Assembly: GCF_014697075.1 (NCBI RefSeq)
Contig: NZ_JACJRE010000074.1
Location: forward strand, 1-32,090
Direction: 5' to 3'
Origin: Tolypothrix sp. FACHB-123
Lineage (GTDB): Bacteria > Cyanobacteriota > Cyanobacteriia > Cyanobacteriales > Nostocaceae
Length of the DNA: 32,090 bases
In this document: in pieces, positions 9,246 to 17,171 of the stretch
Layout: each line of letters starts with the position of its first letter
Position numbering within the stretch: position 1 is the first letter of the stretch
Made by a program: the position numbers and the translations under genes
The notes under the pieces: generated by a model
The model's database searches: none
Told to the model about the DNA's origin: nothing
Seen by the model: the letters and a program-made list of their open reading frames with translations, nothing else

Positions 9246-9374
9246 ATGGAGCCATTAACTGCTGGTGCGATCGCTGTTGGGACTGTGATTGCGACTAAAG
9301 CTTTGGAAAAAACGGGCGAAAAGGTAGGCGAAGCCTTATGGGATAAAACTGACGTGAAGCCGAGATACGTGTAA
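9246..9374 (+). pseudogene. N-terminal fragment of a cyanobacterial small conserved protein
   Basis: GAGGT precedes an ATG that opens a 42-codon frame. Residues 1-35 (MEPLTAGAIAVGTVIATKAL, then EKTGEKVGEALWDKT) match, as I recall, the start of a widespread Nostocales family of unknown function that normally continues much further (GKFLxxLKKxSP...). Here the frame ends after seven unrelated codons, exactly where the left terminal repeat of the MITE-like element begins (9357). The gene has therefore been truncated by insertion or rearrangement; I do not see the missing part after 9751. Confidence 0.6.
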
Positions 9375-9751
9375 AAAGCTGCAAGATGGTCTGAAAAGCC
9401 CTGCTATATATAAGTTTGAGCGTTTTTGAGGCTTATGTAGTATTTTGAGAGAACATACTTGCAGTGTAAGGGTCAATAATTGCTTTTTGTCTACCACAGA
9501 GAATTATAAAAACTGTGTGCTTGAAATGAATATAACCCTTGTCCTGTAGGAGTTTCAGGCAATTCACCGCGAAAGATGCTTATTGTCTAAGTTGTAAAAC
9601 CTGTAAATAAAGTTAATAGATACTCCGGTTTTTGTAGCGATAGATACCCAAGATTTGTACCCTTGTGTCAATTTCACTTAAAAATTGCTGAAACATATAT
9701 ATAGTAGGAGTTTCCAGACCATCTTGCTTAAAATTACACATATCTCGGCTT
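9357..9751. mobile_element. 395-bp MITE-like element with long terminal inverted repeats
   Basis: The left end 9357-9412 and right end 9696-9751 are inverted repeats at 45 of 56 positions; both begin AAGCCGAGATA from the outside and share GCAAGATGGTCTG and CTATATATA. The internal 280 bp carries no coding frame. This is the structure of a non-autonomous DNA element or of a long cruciform. I could not identify a target-site duplication. The left end interrupts the fragment gene at 9246-9374, which supports insertion. Confidence 0.75.
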
Positions 9752-9972
9752 AACCCCTAACACATTTGTTTGTGAGTTTGTAACACTTTCGCCAACAGCA
9801 TCAGCATCCATGCAGAAACTTACGCTAAGGCTGTAACCCTTCCTGTGTAAGCATTCTGTCAATCGATATTTTTGGCAATTCTTAAAGTACCAATTAACCT
9901 ATAGGTTATTTAGTACAGCTTTTTTGTACGGCACAGCAAGGATTTGAGGCTTTTAAATTTCAGACAGATCAA

Positions 9973-10281
9973 TTGGTACAGGTTTATAAAAGGCGATCGC
10001 TTGGGTTCAAAACGGCTAATCAATTCCTTAGCGTAAGTTTCTGTTCGCCTGCTCATTTCACCCCATCATCCCTCGTTATTCGTGGCTCTGTCAAACTTGC
10101 CTGTGCAATCGCTACTAAACTTCATTCTTTTACCGCATCTGATTTAGCACAAGTTGATATTCATACTTGGCTCGAATTACGCTCTCAATTGCAAAAACAC
10201 CACAAAGCAAGAATTGAACAATATCGATTTCGCAGAGACCCCAAGGGTTACTTGGCTAATTTAGAGAGTCGTCTTCTCTAG
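9973..10281 (+). pseudogene. Probable 3' fragment of a transposase gene
   Basis: An open frame of 102 codons ends ESRLL-stop inside a 24-bp sequence that recurs as an inverted end at 17148-17171. The last 60 residues (SFTASDLAQVDIHTWLELR, then QYRFRRDPKGYLANLESRLL) look like a genuine protein C-terminus; the first 40 do not. The stop lying in a repeat that also bounds a transposase 5' fragment at 17.1 kb indicates that this is the other end of the same IS family. The ATG at 9973 is probably accidental. Confidence 0.45.
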
Positions 10282-10299
10282 TAAGTTTTACCACACTAG
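10276..10299. repeat. IS terminal repeat, right-end type
   Basis: The 24 bp starting CTCTAGTAAGTTTTACCAC and ending ACTAG match 17148-17171 with one difference. Relative to the adjacent transposase fragments they are a right and a left end, so the pair behaves as terminal inverted repeats of one IS family. Confidence 0.7.
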
Positions 10300-10348
10300 G
10301 TATTTCTTCTAGTTTATTGATAATTGAGGCAGCTAACTTAATTTTTTT

Positions 10349-10371
10349 CTTTCCGTGTATTACACGGAAAG
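10349..10371. repeat. 10-bp perfect hairpin
   Basis: CTTTCCGTGT (10349-10358) pairs with ACACGGAAAG (10362-10371) around an ATT loop. The half-site TAATACACGG recurs at 10394-10403. It lies about 100 bp beyond the 3' end of the CBS gene (minus strand), but the T-run is on the wrong side for a classic terminator of that gene. It may be a transcript end signal or a protein-binding palindrome. Confidence 0.5.
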
Positions 10372-10469
10372 GGGGTATCTATCTTTTCCAAGTAATACAC
10401 GGTAGAGCCGCCGTTTTTATGTTAAGCAATATTTCGCCAACGGTATCCGTATCCCGGTTGTACCCCTAA

Positions 10470-11693
10470 TTAGCCTTTATTATCCATCAAGGGATCGGTA
10501 GAACCGATTATATCTATACTAAAATTGCGAATTGCTTGAATCTCACTTTTTGCTGAACTTAAGTATATTTGTCTTAATTCTGTCGATAAATCAGGGTTAT
10601 TTCTCAAATGTTCTATCCTGTTTTCAAGACTAGAAAGCAACCATTCTAAATTATCTTTGTAAACTATATGTTGTCTCTTTATCTCCTTTGAATATGTTTG
10701 TCGAGGTGGTTCTGTGGAGTGAGTTTGTTTACTGACATCTCCCACTCTCTCTACTTCTATTTGAGCTAAAGTTAACTGCAAACTTTCTATGACTCTATAC
10801 ATTTCTAGTGGGTCAAATATTCGTAACAAGCTAGTTTGAGTCACGATACCTAACTGTAATCCCCAATTCCAAGATACCACTAATCTTTGTACTCGGTGCT
10901 TTTGCATTTCTTGATGAGCAGACCATAGGGAATCTTCTGGACTGAGCAAAAATAATGGTGTACTCATCACTTCTTTTGCTTCAATTTGAGCCAAATTTAG
11001 TTGCAAAGCCTGAAATTGCATAATATCGTTTTCTGTAACAATTCCCACAGGCTTGAAGGAGTACTCAATATTATGCCAGAAATTATTTTTAGTAATAACT
11101 ATGCAACTAACTTGATGTTTCACCATCATCTGCGCCAAGGTGAGTACAGAAGTTGTTGTTGGTGCATGAATAACCTGAGTTGTCATAACTTCTGATACAC
11201 ACCGCACTTTCAACAAATTGGTGGGACGTAAAACTTGCCTTATGCTTCCTGGAGAGGCAATTCCCGCTACTTGTTTGTGTTTATTAACTATCACCAAGTG
11301 CCGAATCCGATACCGTCGAAATAAAAAAAGTGTGGCAAAAATATCCTCAAATAGAGTTTCCGACAGCGTAATCACTGGAGATGTCATGACATCAACTATT
11401 TTCACGTTAGCAAAATCTTTACCCATCGCCACAAGTCTGACAATATCTCGCTCTGTAAAAATGCCCAGTAATTCTGTTCCTTGCATGATTAAAACACAAC
11501 CTGAGCGTATAGATGTCATGAAACTGGAAGCAATTTTTGCATCAAAATCAGGTATAAAGCAACTCTTACCTCGTGTCTGATGCATTAAATTGACAACATC
11601 AATTAGCAAAGCATCTGGTGTAACCACCAAAGGATTCCGATCTATCGCATCTTCTAAGTCGGGAAAACCAATGAGTTGGGGATCTATTTGCAT
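10470..11693 (-). CDS. Stand-alone protein with four CBS domains
   Basis: This 407-aa protein carries two Bateman modules: CBS motifs at about residues 20-88 (ending LLGIFTERDIVRLV), 97-155 (IVDVMTSPVITLSET), 164-228 (VSEVMTTQVIHAPTTTS, then VGIVTENDIMQ) and 240-295 (EVMSTPLFLLSPEDSLWSAH). CBS pairs usually bind adenosine nucleotides. In cyanobacteria this same four-CBS block commonly forms the N-terminus of PAS-containing histidine kinases; here only a short helical tail (about 335-407) follows, with no output domain. It could signal to a separate kinase, and a sensorless kinase lies 1.6 kb away on the other strand. A perfect palindrome lies 60 bp upstream. Confidence 0.85.
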   Translation of the reverse strand: MQIDPQLIGFPDLEDAIDRNPLVVTPDALLIDVVNLMHQTRGKSCFIPDFDAKIASSFMTSIRSGCVLIMQGTELLGIFTERDIVRLVAMGKDFANVKIVDVMTSPVITLSETLFEDIFATLFLFRRYRIRHLVIVNKHKQVAGIASPGSIRQVLRPTNLLKVRCVSEVMTTQVIHAPTTTSVLTLAQMMVKHQVSCIVITKNNFWHNIEYSFKPVGIVTENDIMQFQALQLNLAQIEAKEVMSTPLFLLSPEDSLWSAHQEMQKHRVQRLVVSWNWGLQLGIVTQTSLLRIFDPLEMYRVIESLQLTLAQIEVERVGDVSKQTHSTEPPRQTYSKEIKRQHIVYKDNLEWLLSSLENRIEHLRNNPDLSTELRQIYLSSAKSEIQAIRNFSIDIIGSTDPLMDNKG

Positions 11694-11753
11694 AGTTGAC
11701 AGTGTCTAAGTAGCATATAGACATGAATTTATTATTAATTTTTGCAAATAAAA

Positions 11754-11769
11754 TTATATTGCAATATAA
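11754..11769. promoter_or_regulatory. Perfect 16-bp palindrome upstream of the CBS gene
   Basis: TTATATTGCAATATAA is fully self-complementary and lies 60 bp before the CBS start, within AT-rich sequence likely to hold its promoter. It has the size of a dimeric repressor site. The remainder of 11770-12195 contains no gene that I can support, only the repeat described separately and a weak GC hairpin near 12005. Confidence 0.4.
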
Positions 11770-12054
11770 ACATAGTAAGATATAATTCGAGGGATGTAAA
11801 ATAATAAATCATCAAAAGCTCTTAATGCAACGGTTTGAATGCAAAATAGGTAAATATGAATAAAAATTCAAAAAGTTAGAACTAAAAAGCTAAAAATCTT
11901 GGTTCTTCGGTTATTTTTATGGAAAACCGAGGTCAAAATCATTGAAAGCCTTATCCTGTGGGTATTTCATTTAAAACAAGAGCATGATTCTTTATAATCC
12001 TTGCCCCGTAAGGGTTTTGTTATGATAAATCCTCAATTACCATAAAAGGAGCGC

Positions 12055-12133
12055 AAGAGCCAAAATCTTACTGTTTCTTGGTTATCGCTAGTTAAATCTG
12101 TTTTTCGCCATAAGGGGATCGGTAGCCCAAATT
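12055..12133 (+). repeat. ~80-bp direct repeat, copy A (candidate structured RNA)
   Basis: This segment, beginning AAGAGCCAAAATCTTACTG, matches 13146-13227 at roughly 80% with short gaps. Blocks CTTACTGTTTCTT, AGTTAAATCTG and CGGTAG are kept. Copy B can form CCAG/CTGG around TTAAAT; the stem is weaker in copy A. Conservation over a non-coding stretch with loop-like conserved blocks could reflect a shared regulatory RNA or a mobile repeat. I do not recognise a named riboswitch. Confidence 0.55.
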
Positions 12134-12195
12134 GTCAGGTGGATTGAAAAGGAAAAAAAGATACATTTTGCTCTATTTACAGCCAATCTTTATAT

Positions 12196-12537
12196 TCAGT
12201 CTTCGTCCATACCTGATATTCTTTGCGTTTTACCATAAAGCCTATCTAAAACCCTCTTAACTGAAACAGGTTGCCACTGATTTCCACGCTTTGTTTTATA
12301 TCCTTGCTGATTTAGCCAAGTTGCAATTTGTGGCAGTGATTTCCCTGATTTGTGATGGCGACGAATGAATTCAATAATCTGTTGTTCGTCTGGATTATCT
12401 ACTAGTTCGCCATTGACAGATTGTTGTCCAAAAGCAGGTGATCCATAGCCTGCATAACCACCGCTAGCAGCTTTTGCTTTCCGGGCTTGGTCTAGCTTTT
12501 CCCATAGGTAACTATTTTTTGGTTCTTCGGTAGCCAT
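12196..12537 (-). CDS. Orphan recombinase-domain protein
   Basis: A 113-aa protein whose residues about 28-105 match the 'Recombinase' domain of large serine recombinases (GYGSPAFG, VDNPDEQQIIEFIRRHH, LPQIATWLNQQGYKTKRGNQ then WQPVSVKRVLDRL). The N-terminal resolvase catalytic domain with its active serine is absent, so it cannot recombine DNA by itself; it may bind DNA. Short stand-alone proteins of this type recur in Nostocales, so it may be a real gene rather than a fragment. It stands alone. Confidence 0.65.
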   Translation of the reverse strand: MATEEPKNSYLWEKLDQARKAKAASGGYAGYGSPAFGQQSVNGELVDNPDEQQIIEFIRRHHKSGKSLPQIATWLNQQGYKTKRGNQWQPVSVKRVLDRLYGKTQRISGMDED

Positions 12538-12756
12538 AGTTTTTAAAATTCAATTACCTTTGTAGATATGGTATCGCAATTACTAGCTGTTGCTAGTCAA
12601 GCAGTGATATTTTCGAGTCTACTGAGTGCTATGTACCAGGAAGCAATCTAATTGAATTCCGGGCAATATGTTTTACTACAATTTGGTATTAATTCAGCAT
12701 TATCGCAGGCAAGGTTGTTTAATACCAATCTAATCACGACAGATGGAACTGCAAAA

Positions 12757-12945
12757 ATCGCATTACTGACTGCCTGACACATTTCATCAAAGCATTGGTT
12801 TTACGTTCCAAGCTTGATAAGCTTGATACGGCATAATAAGGCTTTCAATCAATAAACCTAGTCCAAATGACCAGACTAAGCGCAAGTACCAAATCCTTAT
12901 TTAGCAAGCATTTAGAGAGTTCTGTCAGGCAGCCAGATCGCATTA
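12757..12945. mobile_element. 171-bp MITE with 9-bp target duplication
   Basis: ATCGCATTA occurs at 12757-12765 and again at 12937-12945. The 171 bp between them (12766-12936) end in inverted repeats CTGACTGCCTGACACA and, read from the right, CTGGCTGCCTGACAGA (14 of 16 matching). There is no internal coding frame. Target duplication plus terminal inverted repeats is the signature of a small non-autonomous transposon. Other parts of 12538-13298 hold copy B of the direct repeat and a long hairpin. Confidence 0.85.
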
Positions 12946-13145
12946 CATAAAAAAGCTGGTTCTTCATTACTTGTTATGCTAACAACGCTTATAAAATAGC
13001 TCAAATTCCTTAATGGGCAAGAAAAATAGCTTTTGAACTTAAATTTTTAGTCTTTGGAACAAAATTAATCTTAAAACTGCCCCAAAACCCTACTATTAAA
13101 TACAAATACCGATTTATCGTTTCAAGTTCAGCATAACACTTACGG

Positions 13146-13227
13146 AAGAGCCAAAAAGCTTACTGTTTCTTAGTTATAGCCAGTTAAATCTGGTTTTCGG
13201 CACCAGGGGAGCGGTAGAGCTAAAATT
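13146..13227 (+). repeat. ~80-bp direct repeat, copy B, upstream of the histidine kinase
   Basis: Second copy of the repeat at 12055-12133 (see there). It lies 72 bp before the histidine kinase start and leads directly into the 20-bp hairpin at 13225-13270, so it is placed as a 5' leader. The block GGGGAGCGGTAGAGC corresponds to GGGGATCGGTAGCCC in copy A. Confidence 0.55.
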
Positions 13228-13270
13228 CACATCTTCAATAGTAAATAAAATTACTGTTGAAGATGTGAAT
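13225..13270. promoter_or_regulatory. 20-bp stem hairpin before the histidine kinase
   Basis: ATTCACATCTTCAA (13225-13238) is the exact reverse complement of 13257-13270. Inside it AGTAA (13240-13244) pairs with TTACT (13251-13255), with a T.G pair between, giving a 20-bp stem with loop ATAAAA. It ends 28 bp before the kinase start. No T-run follows, so it is more likely an operator dyad or leader structure than a terminator. Confidence 0.75.
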
Positions 13271-13298
13271 GAACTGAAACAATCTGAGGATTCAAACA

Positions 13299-14006
13299 AT
13301 GTTAGATAAAGAACATGAATTTGTGGATATTATATCCCGTCTCATTACCATAGTTTCTCACGAATTTAGAACTCCTTTAACTATTATCTTATCTTCCACA
13401 GAAATTCTCAAACAATATACTAATCAATTAAGTGATGAAAATAAAAATAAACATTTACTACGAATTGAAGCTACAGTTCACAATATGTTACAAATATTAG
13501 ATGATATTTTATTTTTAGAAGAATATGAAGAACAGAGATTAAAATTTTCACCTGAAATAGTTGAAGTTGTGGAATTTTGTATTCAGCTATTGGAAAAATT
13601 TCGTCTGAGTAACGATAATCACAATATTCATTTCAATAATCAGCAGCAATTAATCCTGGCTAATTTAGACTTAACAATTCTAGAACAAATTCTGTATAAT
13701 TTACTTTCAAATGCTATTAAATATTCTCTGAAAGAAACAAATATTTATCTTAACTTATTTCAGGAAAATAGCATAGTAATCTTTCAGATTCAATATGAAG
13801 GTATTGGCATTCGAGTGACAGAAAAAGCGCAATTCTTTAATTTTTTTCAGGGGGTAAGTAATATAAGTAGTTTATCTGATATAGGATTAGGGTTAGGATT
13901 ATCAATTGTAAAAAAAGGTGTTGATTTACATCAAGGTAAGATTATGATAGAGAGCGGAATAGCGATAGGTACTAAAATTACTGTTATGCTGCCACTCGAT
14001 TATTAA
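13299..14006 (+). CDS. Short histidine kinase lacking a sensor domain
   Basis: This 235-aa protein begins almost at the phosphoacceptor helix: H-box VSHEFRTPLT with H21, then N-box NLLSNAIKYS (N138) and G2-box SDIGLGLGLSIVKK (193-206). The G1-box, normally DxGIGI, reads QYEGIGI, so the Asp that contacts the adenine of ATP is Tyr166 (codon TAT rather than GAT). There is no membrane segment, PAS or CBS domain. In the usual cyanobacterial version the four-CBS block sits at the N-terminus of such a kinase, so this gene and the CBS gene may be parts of one former protein or a split system. Activity is doubtful because of Tyr166. No response regulator is adjacent. Confidence 0.85.
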   Translation: MLDKEHEFVDIISRLITIVSHEFRTPLTIILSSTEILKQYTNQLSDENKNKHLLRIEATVHNMLQILDDILFLEEYEEQRLKFSPEIVEVVEFCIQLLEKFRLSNDNHNIHFNNQQQLILANLDLTILEQILYNLLSNAIKYSLKETNIYLNLFQENSIVIFQIQYEGIGIRVTEKAQFFNFFQGVSNISSLSDIGLGLGLSIVKKGVDLHQGKIMIESGIAIGTKITVMLPLDY

Positions 14007-14122
14007 AATATGGTAAATAAGTACAGCCATGCCATCCATCTAATAGGCAATAAATTTGCCGTTTTCATGAGTTAGATTTAGGGGCATTAATCATCAAGGG
14101 AAATAATCATTGCCACCTGAAT

Positions 14123-14269
14123 ATGCCTGCTAAGGATTTGTATCATGATACCGTTGTTCAAGCCCTAATTAATGATGGCTGGGAAATTAATGTTACTTAT
14201 ACGGATATAGCGGGAATACTCACAATAATGAATTTAGGAGAGTATTGTTACTATGAAAGCGATGTCTAA
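14123..14269 (+). pseudogene. xisH: XisH N-terminal fragment
   Basis: A 48-codon frame opens MPAKDLYHDTVVQALINDGW, which closely resembles the start of XisH, the fdxN-element excision controlling factor common in heterocystous cyanobacteria (typically about 140 aa). After residue 22 the similarity stops and the frame runs out through unrelated residues, overlapping the start of the exoprotein gene by 17 bp. No XisI partner is present. It is a truncated remnant; it might still provide translational coupling to the next gene. Confidence 0.65.
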
Positions 14270-16781
14270 CGAGAAGCTGCGAAGCTTCTACGCTTATCTC
14301 GCAACCTTCACCACTACGTTATTGACTGTGGGGTTTGTATTACCTGCCATAGCACAAGTTACATCTGATGGTACTACTAACACTACTGTTAACCTTAACA
14401 GCAATGATTTTAATATTCTCAATGGTATAGGAAAAGGTAATAATTTATTTCACAGCTTTAGTAATTTTTCTATCCCTACTGGTAGTTCAGCCACTTTTGA
14501 TTTAACAAACACACCAAATATTACAACTATATTTAGTCGGGTTACAGGTGGAAATGTTTCCAATATTGATGGGTTGATTCGCACGCTGAATAGTAGTAAC
14601 CCAGTGAGTTTGTTTTTGATGAATCCCAACGGGATTGTATTTGGACCAAATGCCAAGTTAGATATTGGCGGGTCGTTTGTGGGGACGACAGCGAATAGTA
14701 TTAAGTTTGCTGATGGGACTGAATTTAGTGCAGTCAATCCAACAGCAAAGCCATTGCTGACGATGAGTGTGCCGATCGGCTTCCAAATGGGGCAAAATCC
14801 GGGAGCGATCGTCAACCATGCCCAAGGGTCTGCTGGCTATCAAGGTTATCCGATCGGACTACGAGTTCCTGATCAAAAAAGCCTTGCATTCCTCGGCGGA
14901 GAAATCTTGCTCGATCAGGGTAACCTACGGGCCACCGAAGGACATATTGAATTGGGGAGTGTTGCCGGAAACAGTTATGTCGGCCTCAACTCTAGCGGCA
15001 ATCGATGGTCTTTTGATTACGGACAGGTGACAGGATTTAATGACATCACCGTGCAGAGATCGATGATTGATGTGAATGGGAATGGAGCAGGCGGTATTTA
15101 TGTCATAGGGCGCAATATTCTCATCCAAGAGGGTGGCAGACTGATGGCTCGTAATCTGCCGGGAAGCACTCAAAATGCGCGCGATGATATTAAGATTCAG
15201 GGCAGTCAGTCCATTGTTCTTCAGGGTCTATTTGCCTTTCCAGGCTCAGGTTGCACCGTTCAAATTTGTGGTAGTTTAATCTCAAATACAACCCAAGGTC
15301 AGGGGAATGCAGGCACAGTTGTCATAACTGCCCCGAATATTCAGATGCTAGATGGGGGACAGGTAGTGCTTGGCGCACGGGGCACAGGGGCCTCCGGCAC
15401 AGGCGGTAAAGCGGTGCTTCAAGCGGACACCATTGACATTGTTGGAGTTAGTAAACTAGCGAACTTTGCAAGTGGCATTTCGGGTTGGATGACCAATGGT
15501 GCTTCAGGCCAAGGTGGCGATGTGGTGGTGAATGCTGGACGGTTACGCGTCCTCAATGGTGGGAGCATCTCCGTCTCTTCGCGGTCTAGTTTTGGCAGTT
15601 CTGTTCAAGGCGAAAATGCGACCAGTACTGCTGGGGCTGGAAATCTCGAGATCAATGTCCGAGATTCAATTGAGGTATCAGGGGTCGGCATTGCGTCAAC
15701 CGGAGTAATCTCCCCAAGTACGCTAGATGCCTCTGTCTTTAGTGATGCCAAGGGACGGGGTGGAAATATTCGGATTAACACCGATCGGCTTTCGATCATC
15801 GGTGGTGCCCAAATTTCTACCTCTATTGATGCTGTGCAGGCTACCGGGAATGCTGGTAAGTTAGAAATCCAGGCTCGGGATGTGAAGATTTCAGGCAGCT
15901 TTAGCCCCAATCTACGCAGTGAAATCACAGCAACCTCTAACGGACAAGTTGCCGCAGGATCGATAAACATGAAGGTAGATAGCTTAACCGTAGACAACTC
16001 CGGGCGAGTTTCGGTGAGCAGCACAGGCTTAGGTGATGCAGGCAATATCAATATTGATGCCAAACAAATCTTGCTCAAAAACCAAGGCACCCTGCAAGCC
16101 AATACAAATTTGGGTGGAGAGGGCAATATCACAATTTCCAGTGATGCCTTAATCCTCAGATCGGGCTCAAGTATTACAACGAATTCCGGTAGCAACGTGA
16201 ATGGTGGCAATATCAACATCGGATCGGATGTCATTGTCGGGTTAGGTAATAGTGATATTGTGGCCAATGCCGTGCAAGGGCGTGGCGGCAATATTGACAT
16301 TGCTACCCAAGGGATTATTGGTTTAGAATTCCGTAATACCCTCACTCCCAGTACAGATCAAACAAATGACATCACAGCCAGTTCTGAGTTTAATGTCAAC
16401 GGTACGGTGCAAATCAATAATATTGGCGTTGATCCCAATTCTGGGTTACTAACACTGCCTACAAATGTAACTGATCCATCTCAGCAAATAGCTACAGGTT
16501 GTTCTCATGCGAATAGTAGTAGTTTTGTGGCAACGGGAAGGGGTGGGATACCGCAAAATCCGACACAAGAAATGAGGAGCGATCGCTCTTGGGTTGACAT
16601 GCGCGATCTCTCTGCATTCCACCAAGCCCAGGCAGTGCAAGCCCAAATTCCCAAATGGCCAGAGGTTCTTGTTCAAGCAACTTCTTGGCATCGCCGTACT
16701 GATGGCAAAATTGAGTTAGTTGCAGGGCCATCTCCTACTCAGGTGCAAGGATTATTAACTTGTGCTGCGGTGCCAAATTAA
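14253..16781 (+). CDS. Filamentous haemagglutinin-like TPS exoprotein
   Basis: This 842-aa protein has a signal peptide (hydrophobic stretch about 14-32, cleavage near AIAQ) followed by a TPS domain for two-partner secretion: FNILNGIGKGNNLFHSF, NVSNIDGLI, LFLMNPNGIVFGPNAKLDI and GGSFVGTTANSIKF (about 50-155). Residues about 200-720 are Gly/Asn-rich repeats of the beta-helix kind. The C-terminus carries cyanobacterial FHA features (SSFVATGRGGIPQNP, then a TSWHRRTDGKIELVAGP segment) and closing cysteines, so the gene looks complete. AGGAGAG lies about 10 nt before the ATG. No TpsB/ShlB-type outer-membrane pore is on the plasmid, so export would need a chromosomal partner. The likely role is cell-surface adhesion or contact. 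Confidence 0.9.
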   Translation: MKAMSNEKLRSFYAYLATFTTTLLTVGFVLPAIAQVTSDGTTNTTVNLNSNDFNILNGIGKGNNLFHSFSNFSIPTGSSATFDLTNTPNITTIFSRVTGGNVSNIDGLIRTLNSSNPVSLFLMNPNGIVFGPNAKLDIGGSFVGTTANSIKFADGTEFSAVNPTAKPLLTMSVPIGFQMGQNPGAIVNHAQGSAGYQGYPIGLRVPDQKSLAFLGGEILLDQGNLRATEGHIELGSVAGNSYVGLNSSGNRWSFDYGQVTGFNDITVQRSMIDVNGNGAGGIYVIGRNILIQEGGRLMARNLPGSTQNARDDIKIQGSQSIVLQGLFAFPGSGCTVQICGSLISNTTQGQGNAGTVVITAPNIQMLDGGQVVLGARGTGASGTGGKAVLQADTIDIVGVSKLANFASGISGWMTNGASGQGGDVVVNAGRLRVLNGGSISVSSRSSFGSSVQGENATSTAGAGNLEINVRDSIEVSGVGIASTGVISPSTLDASVFSDAKGRGGNIRINTDRLSIIGGAQISTSIDAVQATGNAGKLEIQARDVKISGSFSPNLRSEITATSNGQVAAGSINMKVDSLTVDNSGRVSVSSTGLGDAGNINIDAKQILLKNQGTLQANTNLGGEGNITISSDALILRSGSSITTNSGSNVNGGNINIGSDVIVGLGNSDIVANAVQGRGGNIDIATQGIIGLEFRNTLTPSTDQTNDITASSEFNVNGTVQINNIGVDPNSGLLTLPTNVTDPSQQIATGCSHANSSSFVATGRGGIPQNPTQEMRSDRSWVDMRDLSAFHQAQAVQAQIPKWPEVLVQATSWHRRTDGKIELVAGPSPTQVQGLLTCAAVPN

Positions 16782-16804
16782 AACCACAAATATCGATTTT
16801 ATTG

Positions 16805-17171
16805 TTACAATACCATTGCCAAAATAAGAGTATGAAGAGGTAAACCAAATTCGTTTTGTGGTAGAGCGAGTGACCCTTCAAGCTCTGGTCGATATGCTTT
16901 TTTATACCGCATACATGACTTATTTTGACATCGACGAATTTTTAGCTGTAGTTCTACTACCCCATTTAACGTTCTTATATGTCGAGGATTATTGTATTCA
17001 TTCCACATTGCTTGACTGCACGAAGGGCATTTTTTTTGAACACAATCAAGTACTTCAAAAGATGTTGCCTCTGGTTTTAAACTTTTTCTTGCCAAGTTTT
17101 TGCGCCATTATTTCGCTACAAGGTCAAGATTACAGGATTTCCGCTCTCTCTAGTAAGTTTTACCACGCTAG
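16805..17171 (-). mobile_element. 5' end fragment of an insertion sequence (truncated transposase)
   Basis: A minus-strand frame of 96 codons from a TTG at 17095 encodes MARKSLKPEATSFEVLDCV followed by a zinc-binding-type head (CPSCSQ at about 23-28, CQNKSC at about 56-61) and RPELEGSLALPQNEFGLPL. It ends at a stop where a full transposase would continue for several hundred residues. Upstream, 17148-17171 is a terminal repeat that recurs at 10276-10299 beside a transposase-like C-terminus. It is therefore a left-end IS remnant. The plus-strand frame overlapping it is a shadow. Confidence 0.65.

Noticed and set aside
15605-16345. 246-codon minus-strand frame inside the exoprotein gene
   Set aside because: It is the shadow of the repetitive exoprotein coding sequence, Pro/Leu-rich, with no start signals.
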